A stretch of 64,000 bases of DNA from Salvelinus alpinus (GCF_045679555.1 NC_092091.1:68973220-69037219); one strand, 5' to 3'. Positions 48,644 through 61,727 are shown, counted from the stretch's first letter. Program-made: numbers and translations. The notes: generated by a model not told the origin, from the sequence alone.

Positions 48644-50903
48644 GCAATGAGCCCTCATAACAGGCTAACATTACTCAACAAGCCCTCGTAACAGGCTAAC
48701 ATTACTCAACAAGCCATCATAACAGGCTAACATTACTCAAAAAGCCATCATAACAGGCTAACATTACTCAACAAGCCATCATAACAGGCTAACATTACTC
48801 AACAAGCCCTCATAACAGGCCAACATTACTCAACAAGCCCTCATAACAGGCTAACATTACTCAACAAGCCCTCGTAACAGGCTAACATTACTCAACAAGC
48901 CATCATAACAGGCTAACATTACTCAACGAGCCATAAAAACAGGCTAACATTACTCAACGAGCCATCATAACAGGCTAACATTACTCAATGAGCCATAATA
49001 ACAGGATAATATTACTCAACAAGCCATTATAACAGGCTAACATTACTCAACAAGCCATCATAAGAGGCTAACATTACTCAACAAGCCATCATAACATGCT
49101 AACATTACTCAACAAGCCATCATAACAGGCTAACATTACTCAACAAGCCATCATAACAGGATAACATTACTCAACAAGCCATCATAACAGGCTAACATTA
49201 CTCAACGAGCCATCATAACAAGCTAACATTACTCAACAAGCCATCATAACAGGTTAACATTACTCAACAAGCCATCATAACAAGCTAACATTACTCAATG
49301 AGCCCTCATAACAGGCTAACATTACTCAACAAGCCATCATAACAGGCTGACATTACTCAATGATCCATAATATACAGGTAAACATTACTCAACGAGCCAT
49401 TATAACAGGCTAACATTACTCAACGAGACATTATAACAGGCTAACATTACTCAACGAGACATTATAACAGACTAACATTACTCAACGAGCCATTATAACA
49501 GACTAACATTACTCAACGAGCCATTATAACAGGCCAACATTACTCAACAAGCCCTCATAACAGGCTAACATTACTCAACAAGCCCTCGTAACAGGCTAAC
49601 ATTACTCAACAAGCCATCATAACAGGCTAACATTACTCAACGAGCCATAAAAACAGGCTAACATTACTCAACGAGCCATCATAACAGGCTAACATTACTC
49701 AATGAGCCATAATAACAGGATAATATTACTCAACGAGCCATAATAACAGACTAGCATTACTCAACGAGCCATTATAACAGGCTAACATTACTCAACAAGC
49801 CATCATAACAGGCTAACATTACTCAACAAGCCATCATAACAGGCTAACATTACTCAACAAGCCATCATAAGAGGCTAACATTACTCAACAAGCCATCATA
49901 ACAGGCTAACATTACTCAACAAGCCATCATAACAGGCTAACATTACTCAACAAGCCATCATAACAGGATAACATTACTCAACAAGCCATCATAACAGGCT
50001 AACATTACTCAACGAGCCATCATAACAAGCTAACATTACTCAACAAGCCATCATAACAGGTTAACATTACTCAACAAGCCATCATAACAAGCTAACATTA
50101 CTCAATGAGCCCTCATAACAGGCTAACATTACTCAACAAGCCATCATAACAGGCTGACATTACTCAATGATCCATAATATACAGGTAAACATTACTCAAC
50201 GAGCCATTATAACAGGCTAACATTACTCAACGAGACATTATAACAGGCTAACATTACTCAACGAGACATTATAACAGACTAACATTACTCAACGAGCCAT
50301 TATAACAGACTAACATTACTCAACGAGCCATTATAACAGGCTAACATTACTCAACGAGCCATCATAACAGGCTAACATTACTCAACGAGACATTATAACA
50401 GACTAACATTACTCAACGAGCCATTATAACAGACTAACATTACTCAACGAGCCATTATAACAGGCTAACATTACTCAACGGGCCATTATAACAGGCTAAC
50501 ATTACTCAACGAGCCATAATAACAGGCTAACATTACTCAACGAGCCATCATAACAGGCTAACATTACTCAATGAGCCATAATAACAGGCTAATATTACTC
50601 AACGAGCCATAATAACAGACTAGCATTACTCAACGAGCCATTATAACAGGCTAACATTACTCAACAAGCCATCATAACAGGCTAACATTACTCAACAAGC
50701 CATCATAACAGGCTAACATTACTCAACAAGCCATCATAACAGGCTAACATTACTCAACAAGCCATCATAACAGGATAACATTACTCAACAGGCCATCATA
50801 ACAGGCTAGCATTACTCAACAAGCCATCATAACAAGCTAACATTATTCAACGAGTCATTATAACAGGCTAACATTACTCAACGAGCCATTATAACAGGCT
50901 AAC
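48644..50903. repeat. 31-bp minisatellite, left block (about 73 units)
   Basis: The unit is ACAAGCCATCATAACAGGCT plus AACATTACTCA, with frequent variants (CGAGCCATTA, CCATAATAAC, AAGCTAAC). Multi-unit blocks are repeated in order: the landmark CCATAAAAAC at 48931 and 49645 (714 bases, 23 units), and TGATCCATAATATAC at 49361 and 50168 (807 bases, 26 units). These are higher-order duplications. Not a CRISPR: there are no spacers. Confidence 0.95.
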
Positions 50904-51070
50904 CACAAGAGGTTGGTGGCAACTTAATTGGGGAGGATGGGCACGTGGTAACGGCTGGAGCAGAATAGGTGGAAAGGTATCAACAACATCAAACACATGG
51001 TTTGATGCCATTCCATTCACTCCGTTCCAGCCATTATTATGAGCCGTCCTCCCCTCAGAAGTCTCCACTG
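50904..51070. mobile_element. hAT-like MITE, copy 2, inserted in minisatellite
   Basis: CACAAGAGGTTGGTGG...TTTGATGCCATTCCATTC...TCCTCCCCTCAGAAGTCTCCACTG is the same family as 7977-8133. It is flanked by AGGCTAAC on both sides (50896-50903 and 51071-51078), an 8-bp target duplication that also belongs to the array unit. No coding capacity. Confidence 0.9.
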
Positions 51071-51590
51071 AGGCTAACATTATCCAATGAGCCATCATAC
51101 CAGGCTAACATTATCCAACGAGCCATCATAACAGGCTAACATCATCCAATGAGCCATCATAACAGGCTAACATCATCCAATGAGCCATCATAACAGGCTA
51201 ACATCTTCCAATGAGCCATCATAACAGGCTAACATCATCCAATGAGCCATCATAACAGGCTAACATCTTCCAATGAGCCATCATAACAGGCTAACATCAT
51301 CCAATGAGCCATCATAACAGGCTAACATCATCCAATGAGCCATCATAACAGGCTAACATCATCCAATGAGCCATCATAACAGGCTAACATCATCCAATGA
51401 GCCATCATAACAGGCTAACATCTTCCAATGAGCCATCATAACAGGCTAACATTATCCATTGAGCCACCATAACAGGCTAACATCATCCAATGAGCCATCA
51501 TAACAGGCTAACATTATCCAATGAGCCATCATAACAGACTAAGATTATCCAATGAGCCATCATAACAGGCTAACATTACTCAATGAGGCC
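51071..51590. repeat. 31-bp minisatellite, right block, distinct subtype
   Basis: Units read ATCCAATGAGCCATCATAAC plus AGGCTAACATC/T, whereas left-block units have ACTCAACAAG. Only the last unit before 51590 returns to the ATTACTCAATGAG form. The period remains 31 bp. Confidence 0.95.
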
Positions 51591-52293
51591 CAAGCCCTGT
51601 CCAACAGCCAAGCTATATGCTAACTCACTTTAGAATATCCACTTTCAGCATCAATCCCTTTTTGTGTGCCTACTTCAACAAAGTCGGCCAGTGTAGAGCA
51701 CCGAGGAAAATAATTAATGAATGCAGTTCCAGAATAATCTTGACTGGCCAACTTAAACCAAACTCTATTAGTGTACAGCGTCTTTGTCTGAATAAACTAT
51801 GTAGCTTGTGATCACAGTAAACACAGAGAGGAAGGTTATAGTCTACTTTGGTCTCGTCACACAAACCCAGTCGCCCACCTCCCCTAGGGCCCCTTGTCCC
51901 CACAATCTCTGCCTTGGCACATTTACAGTACAAAGTCTGAGAATCCCCCCTTCACACAGCACAGTCACTGCTGATTTAATTAGCCCAATCATTAAACAAG
52001 GCTTCATTAGAGTCACTTCTTTCTGAAGGAACAACACTAGCTGGAGCTCATCGCTGTTCCTTGTCATTACTGCAGAATAATTGCCAACTGCAGAATAATT
52101 GCAGATGATATCCGCCATCACTATGCCAGCGTTGACAACAAACAAACACGCTTGAGAAGTTGGTAATATTGTTGTTTGGGCATGGCGGTGCTTGACTCAA
52201 AAGTTACAATGGTTTCGGTTGAGTATGTAAGTAAGTAGCCTTGCACATGCCTTGGCTTGTGTGAGCTGGAACTGTTCACAGGAGCCTGTCTGC
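51591..52293. other. intergenic stretch with candidate conserved element
   Basis: Repeat-free. 51940-52130 is rich in homeodomain-type words (TGATTTAATTAGCCCAATCA, CTGCAGAATAATTGC occurring twice). No gene. Regulatory function is conjecture. Confidence 0.3.
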
Positions 52294-52690
52294 TGTTTCT
52301 GTAGCATGAGGCAGCTTGATGTACAAGTACACACCCTGGACAGGACGCTAGTCTATCTCTTGTTTCTGTAGCGTGAGGCAGCTTGATGTACAAGTACACA
52401 CCCTGGACAGGACGCTAGTCTATCTCCTGTTTCTGTAGCGTGAGGCAGCTTGATGTACAAGTACACACCCTGGACAGGACGCTAGTCTATCTCCTGTTTC
52501 TGTAGCGTGAGGCAGCTTGATGTACAAGTACACACCCTGGACAGGACGCTAGTCTATCTCCTGTTTCTGTAGCGTGAGGCAGCTTGATGTACAAGTACAC
52601 CCCCTGGACAGGACGCTAGTCTATCTGCTGTTTCAGTAGAGTGTGGCAGCTTGATGTACAAGTACACCCCCTGGACAGGACACTAGTCTG
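52294..52690. repeat. 67-bp minisatellite, six copies
   Basis: TGTTTCTGTAGCGTGAGGCA ... GACGCTAGTCTATCTCC starts at 52294, 52361, 52428, 52495, 52562 and 52629. The first and last copies carry the most differences. Confidence 0.96.
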
Positions 52691-52874
52691 GGTCACATGA
52701 CAGCCTCAACAAACAGCAATGTTTACAGGTAGACTCAGCCATGCACTAAGTAAACAGGAATATCGGGTTGAATTCCGCAACAACTAGGAGCGTTGAAACG
52801 CGAGGCTAAACTTCTCAGCTGTTTTGGTCCCGTAGCTATCACATTGTAGCAATGTGTGGCGCCCCCATGCACAT

Positions 52875-53078
52875 GCGGCAGGTAGCCCAGTGGTTAGAGC
52901 GTTGGGCCAGTAACCGAAAGGTTGCTAGATCGAATCCCCGAGCTGACAAGGTTAAAAATCTGTCGTTCTGCCCCTGAACAAGGCGGTTAACCCACTGTTC
53001 CTAGGCTGTCATTGTAAATAAGAATTTGTTCTTAACTGACTTGCCTAGTTAAATAAAGGTTAAATAAAAAATAAAATG
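52875..53078 (+). mobile_element. HpaI-type salmonid SINE
   Basis: tRNA-related head GTAGCCCAGTGGTTAGAGCG (A box) and GGTTGCTAGATCGAATCCCC (B-box region), then the salmonid SINE body CTGTCGTTCTGCCCCTGAAC and TTCTTAACTGACTTGCCTAG, ending in an AAATAAAGGTTAAATAAA tail. It is close to full length. This is one of the strongest taxonomic markers in the window, because such SINEs are confined to salmonids. Confidence 0.92.
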
Positions 53079-54275
53079 CTCAGATACACTGTGTGAGAGC
53101 AAAGTCTTGCATCACGCTCATCTGCGGTGCTGCTCGTGGCAACGTCATATCGCTGAGTCTCAGTTAAAGTAGTGTTGTCTAAGGGCTCTTGATTGAAATA
53201 CAGGCCCAGATATGTAGAGTACACTACAGTAAAGATATTAAGTTAATCTTCTCTTAATGGACCCTGGGTTGACACAGTGCAGTGCCTATAGCAACCAAAC
53301 TCCTCCCCCGAGGGTACTGAAGGGTAAATATTACCGCTCAATATCACACCAGCTTCCGCCACCCTCTAGTAAAACTTGAGCGTCCTCCCAATCGGCGGTC
53401 GTAAAGGGCAGTGCGCCGACGACTTTTCAAATGTTCTTTTTGGGGGGGGGGGGGCTGTCAGGAGGGTTGAGTAGAAGGTTAAAGCTACAGTCTGTGATCT
53501 GGGACTCTGTTCAATGGTCATTTCAATTCAACAGGGCTTCTGTTTTGTTGTTTATCAAATCCCAGAATGTAGCTTTAAAATGAGTGTGAAAGAGGATCTA
53601 GGGAGGGACGGGGAGCAGTTCATTATGGGCCAAACAAACTGCAGATTGAAGGCCATATGCGTGTCCCAAATCACACCCTATTCTCTATTTTCAATAGGGC
53701 AGTGGCCAAAAGTAGTGCACTAAATAGAGGATAAGGTGTTATTTGGGAGGCAGAGGACCATATATGCAGTCATTTCCCCGTGTTCATAAAACCAGGCCCA
53801 TTAAACTCAGCTCCAGTCAATAATTAGGATGCCACAAATAAACCAAGGCAATTAAATCAATATGGGCCTGGGCCATTTCAACCCCATTCTCCCTGGGCTG
53901 GTGATTGGCTAGACACCCTGTGGCACAGGGCACGTCTTCAGACACTACATCTTAGTGCTGTGTTATTCATGGTGGTGTGTAGTGGCTGGTGTGGGTCCGG
54001 GGCCCCCTGGCTAGTAAATTATTATGAGAGGAGGGGAACACCAGTGGAGCTGGGTAGGTGTGTGTGTATACAGTAGGAGCCTAAGATGGTGTTCTACTGA
54101 GAGATATTGGGCTTTATTTCATTAAAAGCCACCGGGTGGAGAGCAGAGGAGTGAGAGAGAGCGAGAGAGAGAGCGGGAGAGAGAAGGAAAGAGAGTGAGA
54201 GAGGGGGAAAGAGAGAGAGGGAAAGAGGGGGAGAGAAAGAGAGAGGAGGAAATTAGATGCAATGTTTTATTTGTA
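53079..54275. other. intergenic stretch with MITE-like repeat and GA tract
   Basis: No gene is seen. A G13 run lies at 53442-53454, the hairpin repeat copy 2 at 53658-53743, and 54145-54250 is (GA)n-rich. Confidence 0.6.
53658..53743. repeat. palindromic MITE-like dispersed repeat, copy 2
   Basis: GTGTCCCAAATCACACCCTA...AGTGCACTAAATAGAGG...GGTGTTATTTGGGA: the same hairpin family as 610-721, in a shorter version. Confidence 0.8.
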
Positions 54276-55854
54276 CAGTCGTGGCCAAAACTATTGAGAA
54301 TGACAAATATTAGTTTTCACAAAGTCTGCTGCCTCAGTTTGTATGATGGCAATTTGCATATACTCCAGAATGTTATGAAGAGTGATCAGATGAATTTCAA
54401 TTAATTGCAAAGTCCCTCTTTGCCATGCAAATGAACTGAATCCCCCCAAAACATTTCCACTGCATTTCAGCCCTGCCACAAAAGGACCAGCTGACATCAT
54501 GTCAGTGATTCTCTCGTTAACACAGGTGTGAGTGTTGATGAGGACAAGGCTGGAGATCACTCTGTCATGCTGATTGAGTTCGAATAACAGACTGGAAGCT
54601 TCAAAAGGAGGGTGGTGCTTGGAATCATTGTTCTTCCTCTGTCAACCATGGTTACCTGCAAGGAAACACGTGCCATCATCATTGCTTTGCACAAAAAGGG
54701 CTTCACAGGCAAGGAAATTGCTGCCAGTAAGATTGCACCTAAATCAACCATTTATCGGATCATCAAGAACTTCAAGGAGAGCGGTTCAATTGTTGTGAAG
54801 AAGGCTTCAGGGCGCCCAAGAAAGTCCAGCAAGAGCCAGGACCGTCTCCTGAAGTTGATTCAGCTGCGGGATCGGAGCACCACCAGTACAGAGCTTGCTC
54901 AGGAATGGCAGCAGGCAGGTGATGTGTGAGTGCATCTGCACGCACAAATGAGGCAAAGACTTTTGGAGGATGACTTGGTGTCAAGAAGGGCAGCAAAGAA
55001 GCCACTTCTCTCCAGGAAAAACATCAAGGACAGACTTATATTCTGCAAAAGGTACAGGGATTGGACTGCTGAGGACTGGGGTAAAGTCATTTTCTCTGAT
55101 GAATCCCCTTTCCGATTGTTTGGGGCATCCGGAAAAAAGCTTGTCCGGAGAAGACAAGGTGAGCGCTACCATCAGTCCTCTGTCATGCCAACAGTAAAGC
55201 ATCCTGAGACCATTCATGTGTGGGGTTGCTTCTCAGCCAAGGGAGGGGGCTCACTCACAATTTTGCCTAAGAACACAGCCATGAATAAAGAATGGTACCA
55301 ACACATCCTCCGAGAGCAACTTCTCCCAACCATCCAGGAACAATTTGGTGACAAACAATGCCTTTTCCAGCATGATGGAGCACCTTGCCATAAGGCAAAA
55401 GTGATAACTAAGTGGCTCGGGGAATAAAACATCGATATTTTGGGTCCATGGCCAGGAAACTCCCCAGACCTTAATCCCATTGAGAACTTGTGGTCAATCC
55501 TCAAGAGGCGGGTGGACAAACAAAAACCCACAAATTCTGACAAAGTCCAAGCATTGATTATACAAGAATGTGGCGCCATCAGTCAGGATGTGGCCCAGAA
55601 GTTAATTGACAGCATGCTAGGGCGGATTGCAGAGGTCTTGAAAAGGAAGGGTCAACACTGCAAATATTGACTCTCTGCATCAACTTCATGTAATTGTCAA
55701 TAAAAGCCTTTGAAATGCTTGTAATTATGAAATGCTTGTAATTATACTTCAGTATTCCATAGTAACGTCTGACAAAAATATATAAAGACACTGAAGCAGC
55801 AAACTCTGTGGAAATGTATATTTGTGTCATTCTCAATACTTTTGGCCACGACTG
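54276..55854 (+). mobile_element. Tc1-like transposon 5, near full length
   Basis: TA-flanked (54274-54275 and 55855-55856). The left end CAGTCGTGGCCAAAACTATT pairs with the right end AATACTTTTGGCCACGACTG with almost no differences over about 30 bases. 1,579 bp is the expected full length. The transposase spans 54648-55670 in one frame. Confidence 0.96.
54648..55670 (+). pseudogene. Tc1-like transposase with two in-frame stops
   Basis: From ATG 54648 one frame runs 341 codons to the natural end (KRKGQHCKY, stop 55668), the normal Tc1 length. It is broken only by TGA at 54927 and TAA at 55425. Domain order: helix-turn-helix (residues about 5-50, KGFTGKEIAASKIAPKSTIY), linker GRPRK (about 65), second DNA-binding region, then the DDE core: D151 in VIFSDESPF, D243 in LFQHDGAPCH, E279 in [23 protein letters not shown] sits near residue 190. 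There are 35 residues between the second D and the E, against 34 in classical Tc1. It would cut and paste its own transposon at TA sites; this copy cannot make a full protein. Confidence 0.93.
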
Positions 55855-55951
55855 TAGGGCAGTAGCGAGGGGTGACAAGATAATAAAGATCTAGCCTTGT
55901 GCAGATAACCAGAACACTTTTCCTAGAAATAACTAAGTGTGTTTGTACTGT

Positions 55952-56545
55952 AGCTACCAGTAGAGAGCGATCTTATTAAAGTATTCACATGAACACACTA
56001 CCAGTAGAGAGTGGTCTTATTAAAGTATTCACATGAACACACTACCAGTAGAGAGTGATCTTATTAAAGTATTCACATGAACACACTACCAGTAGAGAGT
56101 GGTCTTATTAAAGTATTCACATGAACACACTACCAGTAGAGAGGTCTTATTAAAGTATTCACATGAACACACTACCAGTAGAGAGTGGTCTTATTAAAGT
56201 ATTCACCTGAACACACTACCAGTAGAGAGTGGTCTTATTAAAGTATTAACATGAACACACTACCAGTAGAGAGGTCTTATTAAAGTATTCACATGAACAC
56301 ACTACCAGTAGAGAGGTCTTATTAAAGTATTCACATGAACACACTACCAGTAGAGAGGTCTTATTAAAGTATTCACATGAACACACTACCAGTAGAGAGG
56401 TCTTATTAAAGTATTCACATGAACACACTACCAGTAGAGAGGTCTTATTAAAGTATTCACATGAACACACTACCAGTAGAGAGGTCTTATTAAAGTATTC
56501 ACATGAACACACTACCAGTAGAGTGGTCTTATTAAAGTATTCACA
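55952..56545. repeat. 42/44-bp minisatellite, 14 copies
   Basis: ACACTACCAGTAGAGAG(TG)GTCTTATTAAAG ... TTCACATGAAC. 44-bp units predominate at the left and 42-bp units at the right. As 42 is 14 codons, a minus-strand frame of 110 codons stays open but is an artefact. Confidence 0.96.
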
Positions 56546-57306
56546 GCGTTCAAACACCATCACCCATACACACTTCATCTACCACACCAACACTGAAAAT
56601 ACAATAGTTCCACACTCAAAACACACACACACACACACCTCTTCAATCAATTCCTCACTCTCTGTCACACACACACACACACACACTAAACTAGCCACTG
56701 TGTCAGGGCCTCTCCCTCTGTCCTTGTTATGTTGACGTGTGGCTGGCTGGTGTGGTGTTGACAGTGACAGTGAGCCTGACGGGGCGGTGGGTGGTGGTGG
56801 CTGTGGCCCAGAGCCAGACACAGTAGACAGACGGACAGCCCGGTGACTGATGGTTCTGCTATTGACAGTGCCACTGAGATAATAAAGTGCTGTCCCACAG
56901 GCAGCTCCATTAGGGCCTGACAGTGACAGGACTGGGCTGCTGCAGAAGGAGTCAGGACACACACACACACACCCACCCACCCAGTGACAGCCAGCCAGGC
57001 AGTTAAGGACATGGATCTCTCTCTCCTGCCCTCTTTCTCTCGCTCTATCTATTTCTGTCTCTTCTCCTTTTTAACTGCGGTGACAGGGCAGTGTAGAGGA
57101 ACAGGGCAGATCATATCCCTGTTAAGGAAGCCTTGTTATTAGTGCGACTGTCACAGGCAGCAGGGTGACAGACAGGCCATAGTGTTCACTGTTTCACATT
57201 CTCCTGATCACTGAGCAACTCAAATGGATGACAGGAAGACAGAACAGTTGTTCTGTGGAGACTAGTGGTGCCTGCTTTCTAGAATATTGTCATTTCTATT
57301 GATGTA
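56546..57306. other. intergenic stretch with CA tracts
   Basis: (CA)n at 56622-56639, 56669-56686 and 56959-56976. No gene recognised. Confidence 0.55.
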
Positions 57307-58901
<1,595 letters not shown>

Positions 58902-59024
58902 TATCTATTATGTCTTCTTAGTTCTCTAAAGACAACGTGTCAGTGTGTGAAGATAGGATGCACACTGACAAGGAACAACTGCCTGTGGTCTCCACTGTCT
59001 GTCTCCACCTGCACCTGCAGTCAC
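58902..59024. other. short intergenic spacer
   Basis: Nothing recognised. Confidence 0.5.
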
Positions 59025-59680
59025 ACAGAGAGACAGAGACACAGAAACAAAGACACAGGCACAGACACAGATACATATATTAAGACAAAGAGACATATAC
59101 ACAGAAACAGAGACACAAAGACAGAAACACAGACACATAGATAGAGATAGAGACAAAGAGACAGACACAAAGAGACAGACACAGAGACACAGAAACAGAG
59201 GCACAGAGACAAAGAGCCACAGCCACAGAGACACCGCCACAGAGACAGACACACAGAGACAGAAACACAGAGACAGACACACAGAAACAGAGAGACAGAG
59301 ACACAGGCAAACAGAGACACAGAGACAGACACACAGAAACAGAGAGACAGAGACACAGGCAAACAGAGACACAGAGACAGAGACACAGAAACAGAGACAC
59401 AGACACAGCCACAGAGACACAGAAACAGAGACACAGAAACAGAGATAGAGAGACAGCCACAGAGACACAGAAACAGACAGAGACACAGAAACAGAGAGAC
59501 AGAGACACAGCCACAGAGACAGCCACAGAGACACAGAAACAGACAGAGACACAGAAACAGGGACACAGAAACAGACAGAGAGACAGGGACACAGAAACAG
59601 AGATAGAGAGACAGACACACAGAGATAGAGAAACCGAGATAGAGACACAGAGACAAAGACACAGAAACAGAGACATATGC
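59025..59680. repeat. 650-bp degenerate hexamer array (ACAGAG/ACACAG)
   Basis: Continuous ACAGAG, ACACAG, ACAGAA, ACAGAC hexamers with sparse ACAGCC and ATAGAG. Frames on the minus strand (Cys/Val/Ser/Leu-rich, up to 260 codons) stay open because the period is 6 and they are not genes. Confidence 0.95.
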
Positions 59681-59849
59681 TGTAGAGTACAGTACACACC
59701 ACTAGCACAACTAAGCACAGTCACAGTCGGCTTCCTTTTTCTACTACTGGTGTAAAATCTCACCTGCCAACAAACTCCCCTTGATGTGTGTGTGTGTGTT
59801 TGTGAGAGAGAGAGCCTTGTCCCTCTAGAGTTACTGTGAGTTTATTAAG

Positions 59850-59851
<2 letters not shown>

Positions 59852-59942
<91 letters not shown>
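59852..59942. repeat. (GA)n microsatellite
   Basis: About 90 bases of uninterrupted GA. Confidence 0.98.
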
Positions 59943-59945
<3 letters not shown>

Positions 59946-60928
59946 CACAAAAAAAAGACTTGAAAGCGGATGGATATAGAAAGTCTGGCGTGAGAGAGCG
60001 AGGGATAGAAAAAAAAGTGATAGAGAGAGAGAGGGAGGGGGGTCATCACGGCAGTGTCTGTGGCCCCCTCCGGGACCCGGGGGCTAGTCTCAGCTTTGTC
60101 ATCCCCCTCTCCTCCCTCTCTCTCTCTCCTCTGCCCGCGGAAAACGTCGATAGCAGCCTGCCGGTGGACCGTCTCTGGTGGACGCTCGCTCATTCTCCCG
60201 GCATCGACAGCAACGCCAAATCAATATTTAGTTCCCCACTAACAAGCTGCCTTGGGGTCTGAGCCAGAGAGAGCGAGAGTGAGAAAAAGACGGGGGGGAT
60301 AAAGAGATGGGGGAGAGAGAGAGTGCGAAAGAAAGAGAGAGTGCGAGAGAGACAATGAGAGAGTGAGAGAGAAAGGAAGGGGAGGAATGCAGGAGGACAG
60401 TGGTAGAGTGGGGGGCTGAGAGCTGTCCGGCTGGAGGGGAAAACATGGATTGAGTGGAGCCAGTGTGTGTCTGTGAGGGGAGGTGAAAAGGTCAGAGGAA
60501 GAGCCGGTGTGTGTCGTGGTGAGGACGCGACGCATGAGTGCCTGCAGCGAGAATTGACATGACACGTACACACACACACACACACTCAATCTGAACCGGA
60601 TCACACAGAGCTGACAGCACATACACACAGACCAGTGTTCGTACACAACTCACACTCTGCTATCCTCAGTGTTTTCTTCTCTCTATTGTAACTAGTTCAT
60701 TCGTGATTTAGACAAACATTTGTTGGTTCATCTCTACGTGCGACCACAATGGCTGAACTATATTTACCAGTGATGCGGTGGTTAATCAAATTGGTGGGTG
60801 AACTCTGATTGTCGTTCGGGGTGAGTAAAGTAACACTCTTCATACCCTAAAAAGGTGCGTTTACCCTCCACTACTGATCCTAACTAGTGTAGATAATACT
60901 AAAAACACTAGCAGACTTGAAAGCAGAC
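59943..60928. other. intergenic or cntln terminal-intron stretch
   Basis: 60050-60260 is a repeat-free GC-rich block; 60265-60400 is GA-rich. A short (CA)n at 60569-60586. No exon recognised. Confidence 0.45.
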
Positions 60929-61009
60929 CTCTTGTTGGAGCACCTTCATGACCTGGTCCAGCCACTCCTGGTCTCTCCTGCTGTCTGCTGCCATATCATC
61001 CTCCTCCTC
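60929..61009 (-). CDS. cntln: probable late exon of centlein
   Basis: The minus strand shows a pyrimidine/TG-rich tract and acceptor TCTCTGCAG ending at 61010, then 27 codons: EEEDDMAADSRR followed by DQEWLDQVMKVLQQE, then GTCTGC as a weak donor (60928). The stretch D-x-E-W-(L/M)-x-x-(V/I)-x-K-(V/L)-L resembles the near-C-terminal DKEWMLYIQKLL segment of human centlein as I recall it, at the same exon-like length. Centlein is a coiled-coil centrosomal protein that links centrioles through C-Nap1 and Cep68. Human CNTLN lies just upstream of SH3GL2 in the same orientation, which is the arrangement seen here. If the donor is not used, the frame stops at TAG 60908-60910. The flanking exons are not in the window or were not recognised. 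The call rests on 27 residues and synteny. Confidence 0.55.
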
Positions 61010-61054
61010 CTGCAGAGACACACAACAACCACCAAAGATGAACAAATAATAATA
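61010..61054 (-). other. polypyrimidine/acceptor region of putative cntln exon
   Basis: Minus strand TTTGGTGGTTGTTGTGTGTC precedes CTGCAG, compatible with a 3' splice site. Confidence 0.45.
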
Positions 61055-61190
61055 ATATATGCCATTTAGTAGAAGCTTTTATCCAAAGCAACTTACAGTC
61101 ATGCGTGCATACAGGTTAAGTATGGGTGGGCCCAGCGGGAATCAACCCACAACCAGTTGGCCATTCTCTACCAACTGAGCCTCACAGGAC
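61055..61190 (-). mobile_element. tRNA-related SINE
   Basis: CATTTAGTAGAAGCTTTTAT and GGGAATCAACCCACAACC with CTCTACCAACTGAGCC (plus strand) are the complement of the SINE at 14008-14138. AATAATAATAATAT (61044-61058) at its left is the 3' tail on the minus strand. Confidence 0.78.
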
Positions 61191-61342
61191 GACTCTTCTC
61201 TGTACAACCAGGAAATCACTAAATGAAGGCAATTCCACTTCAACGCAGATACAAAAATAAAGGCTGAGATGAGGTCAGAAAATGAAGCTTTCATGAAAAA
61301 TAAGAGAAAAGAAGGAGTCACTAGAGCGTGATGAGCCAAGAA

Positions 61343-61460
61343 AAGCCCCCTGCCAAACCCGAACGGCCCTGGGACAATTGTGCACCGCCTTATGGGTGAA
61401 CCCCAGGCTGTAGTGGCACCTCAGCACTGCGATGCCTTAGACCGCTGCGCCACTCAGGAT
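61343..61460 (-). mobile_element. second type of tRNA-derived SINE, minus strand
   Basis: The minus strand reads GAGTGGCGCAGCGGTCTAAG (A box of tRNA-Leu/Ser type), then CTGCGATGC-type stem remnants, GGGGTTCACCC (decayed B box) and GGTGCACAATTGTCCCAGGG, a body that I know from salmonid SINEs. Different head from the 14008 family. Confidence 0.75.
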
Positions 61461-61727
61461 CAGTCTTTATTAAAGAGACACCATCAGCAGCGTGCAGATA
61501 GTGCAACCTTGTTACTGCTAATGAACCCTCTAGTATGCATACATACACCAGTGCCAGTTCCCTATGTATATACACCTTGTCCCAGTTAACAGAACCCTGC
61601 AAGGCTTTTAACCTCAGGTGCTGTCTCTCAAAGAGGTAGAGGGGGGAGGGGTCGGTGAATGGAGGATAAGGTGTGGCTTATAAGGTGGGGCTGAGGCACC
61701 AATTGCACTCGTCTCCCCCCCAAAGGT
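61461..61727. other. short non-coding stretch
   Basis: Nothing recognised. Confidence 0.5.

Noticed and set aside
48644..51590. Possible CRISPR array
   Set aside because: Repeats are contiguous with no spacers, in a vertebrate genome; it is a minisatellite.
58926..59763. Three minus-strand frames of 213-260 codons
   Set aside because: They translate the ACAGAG/ACACAG hexamer array; a six-base period keeps every frame open.
59831..60193. 120-codon minus-strand frame beginning MSERPPETVHRQ
   Set aside because: Only the first 20 or so codons are complex; the rest is (GA)n translation, and there is no recognisable domain or splice site.
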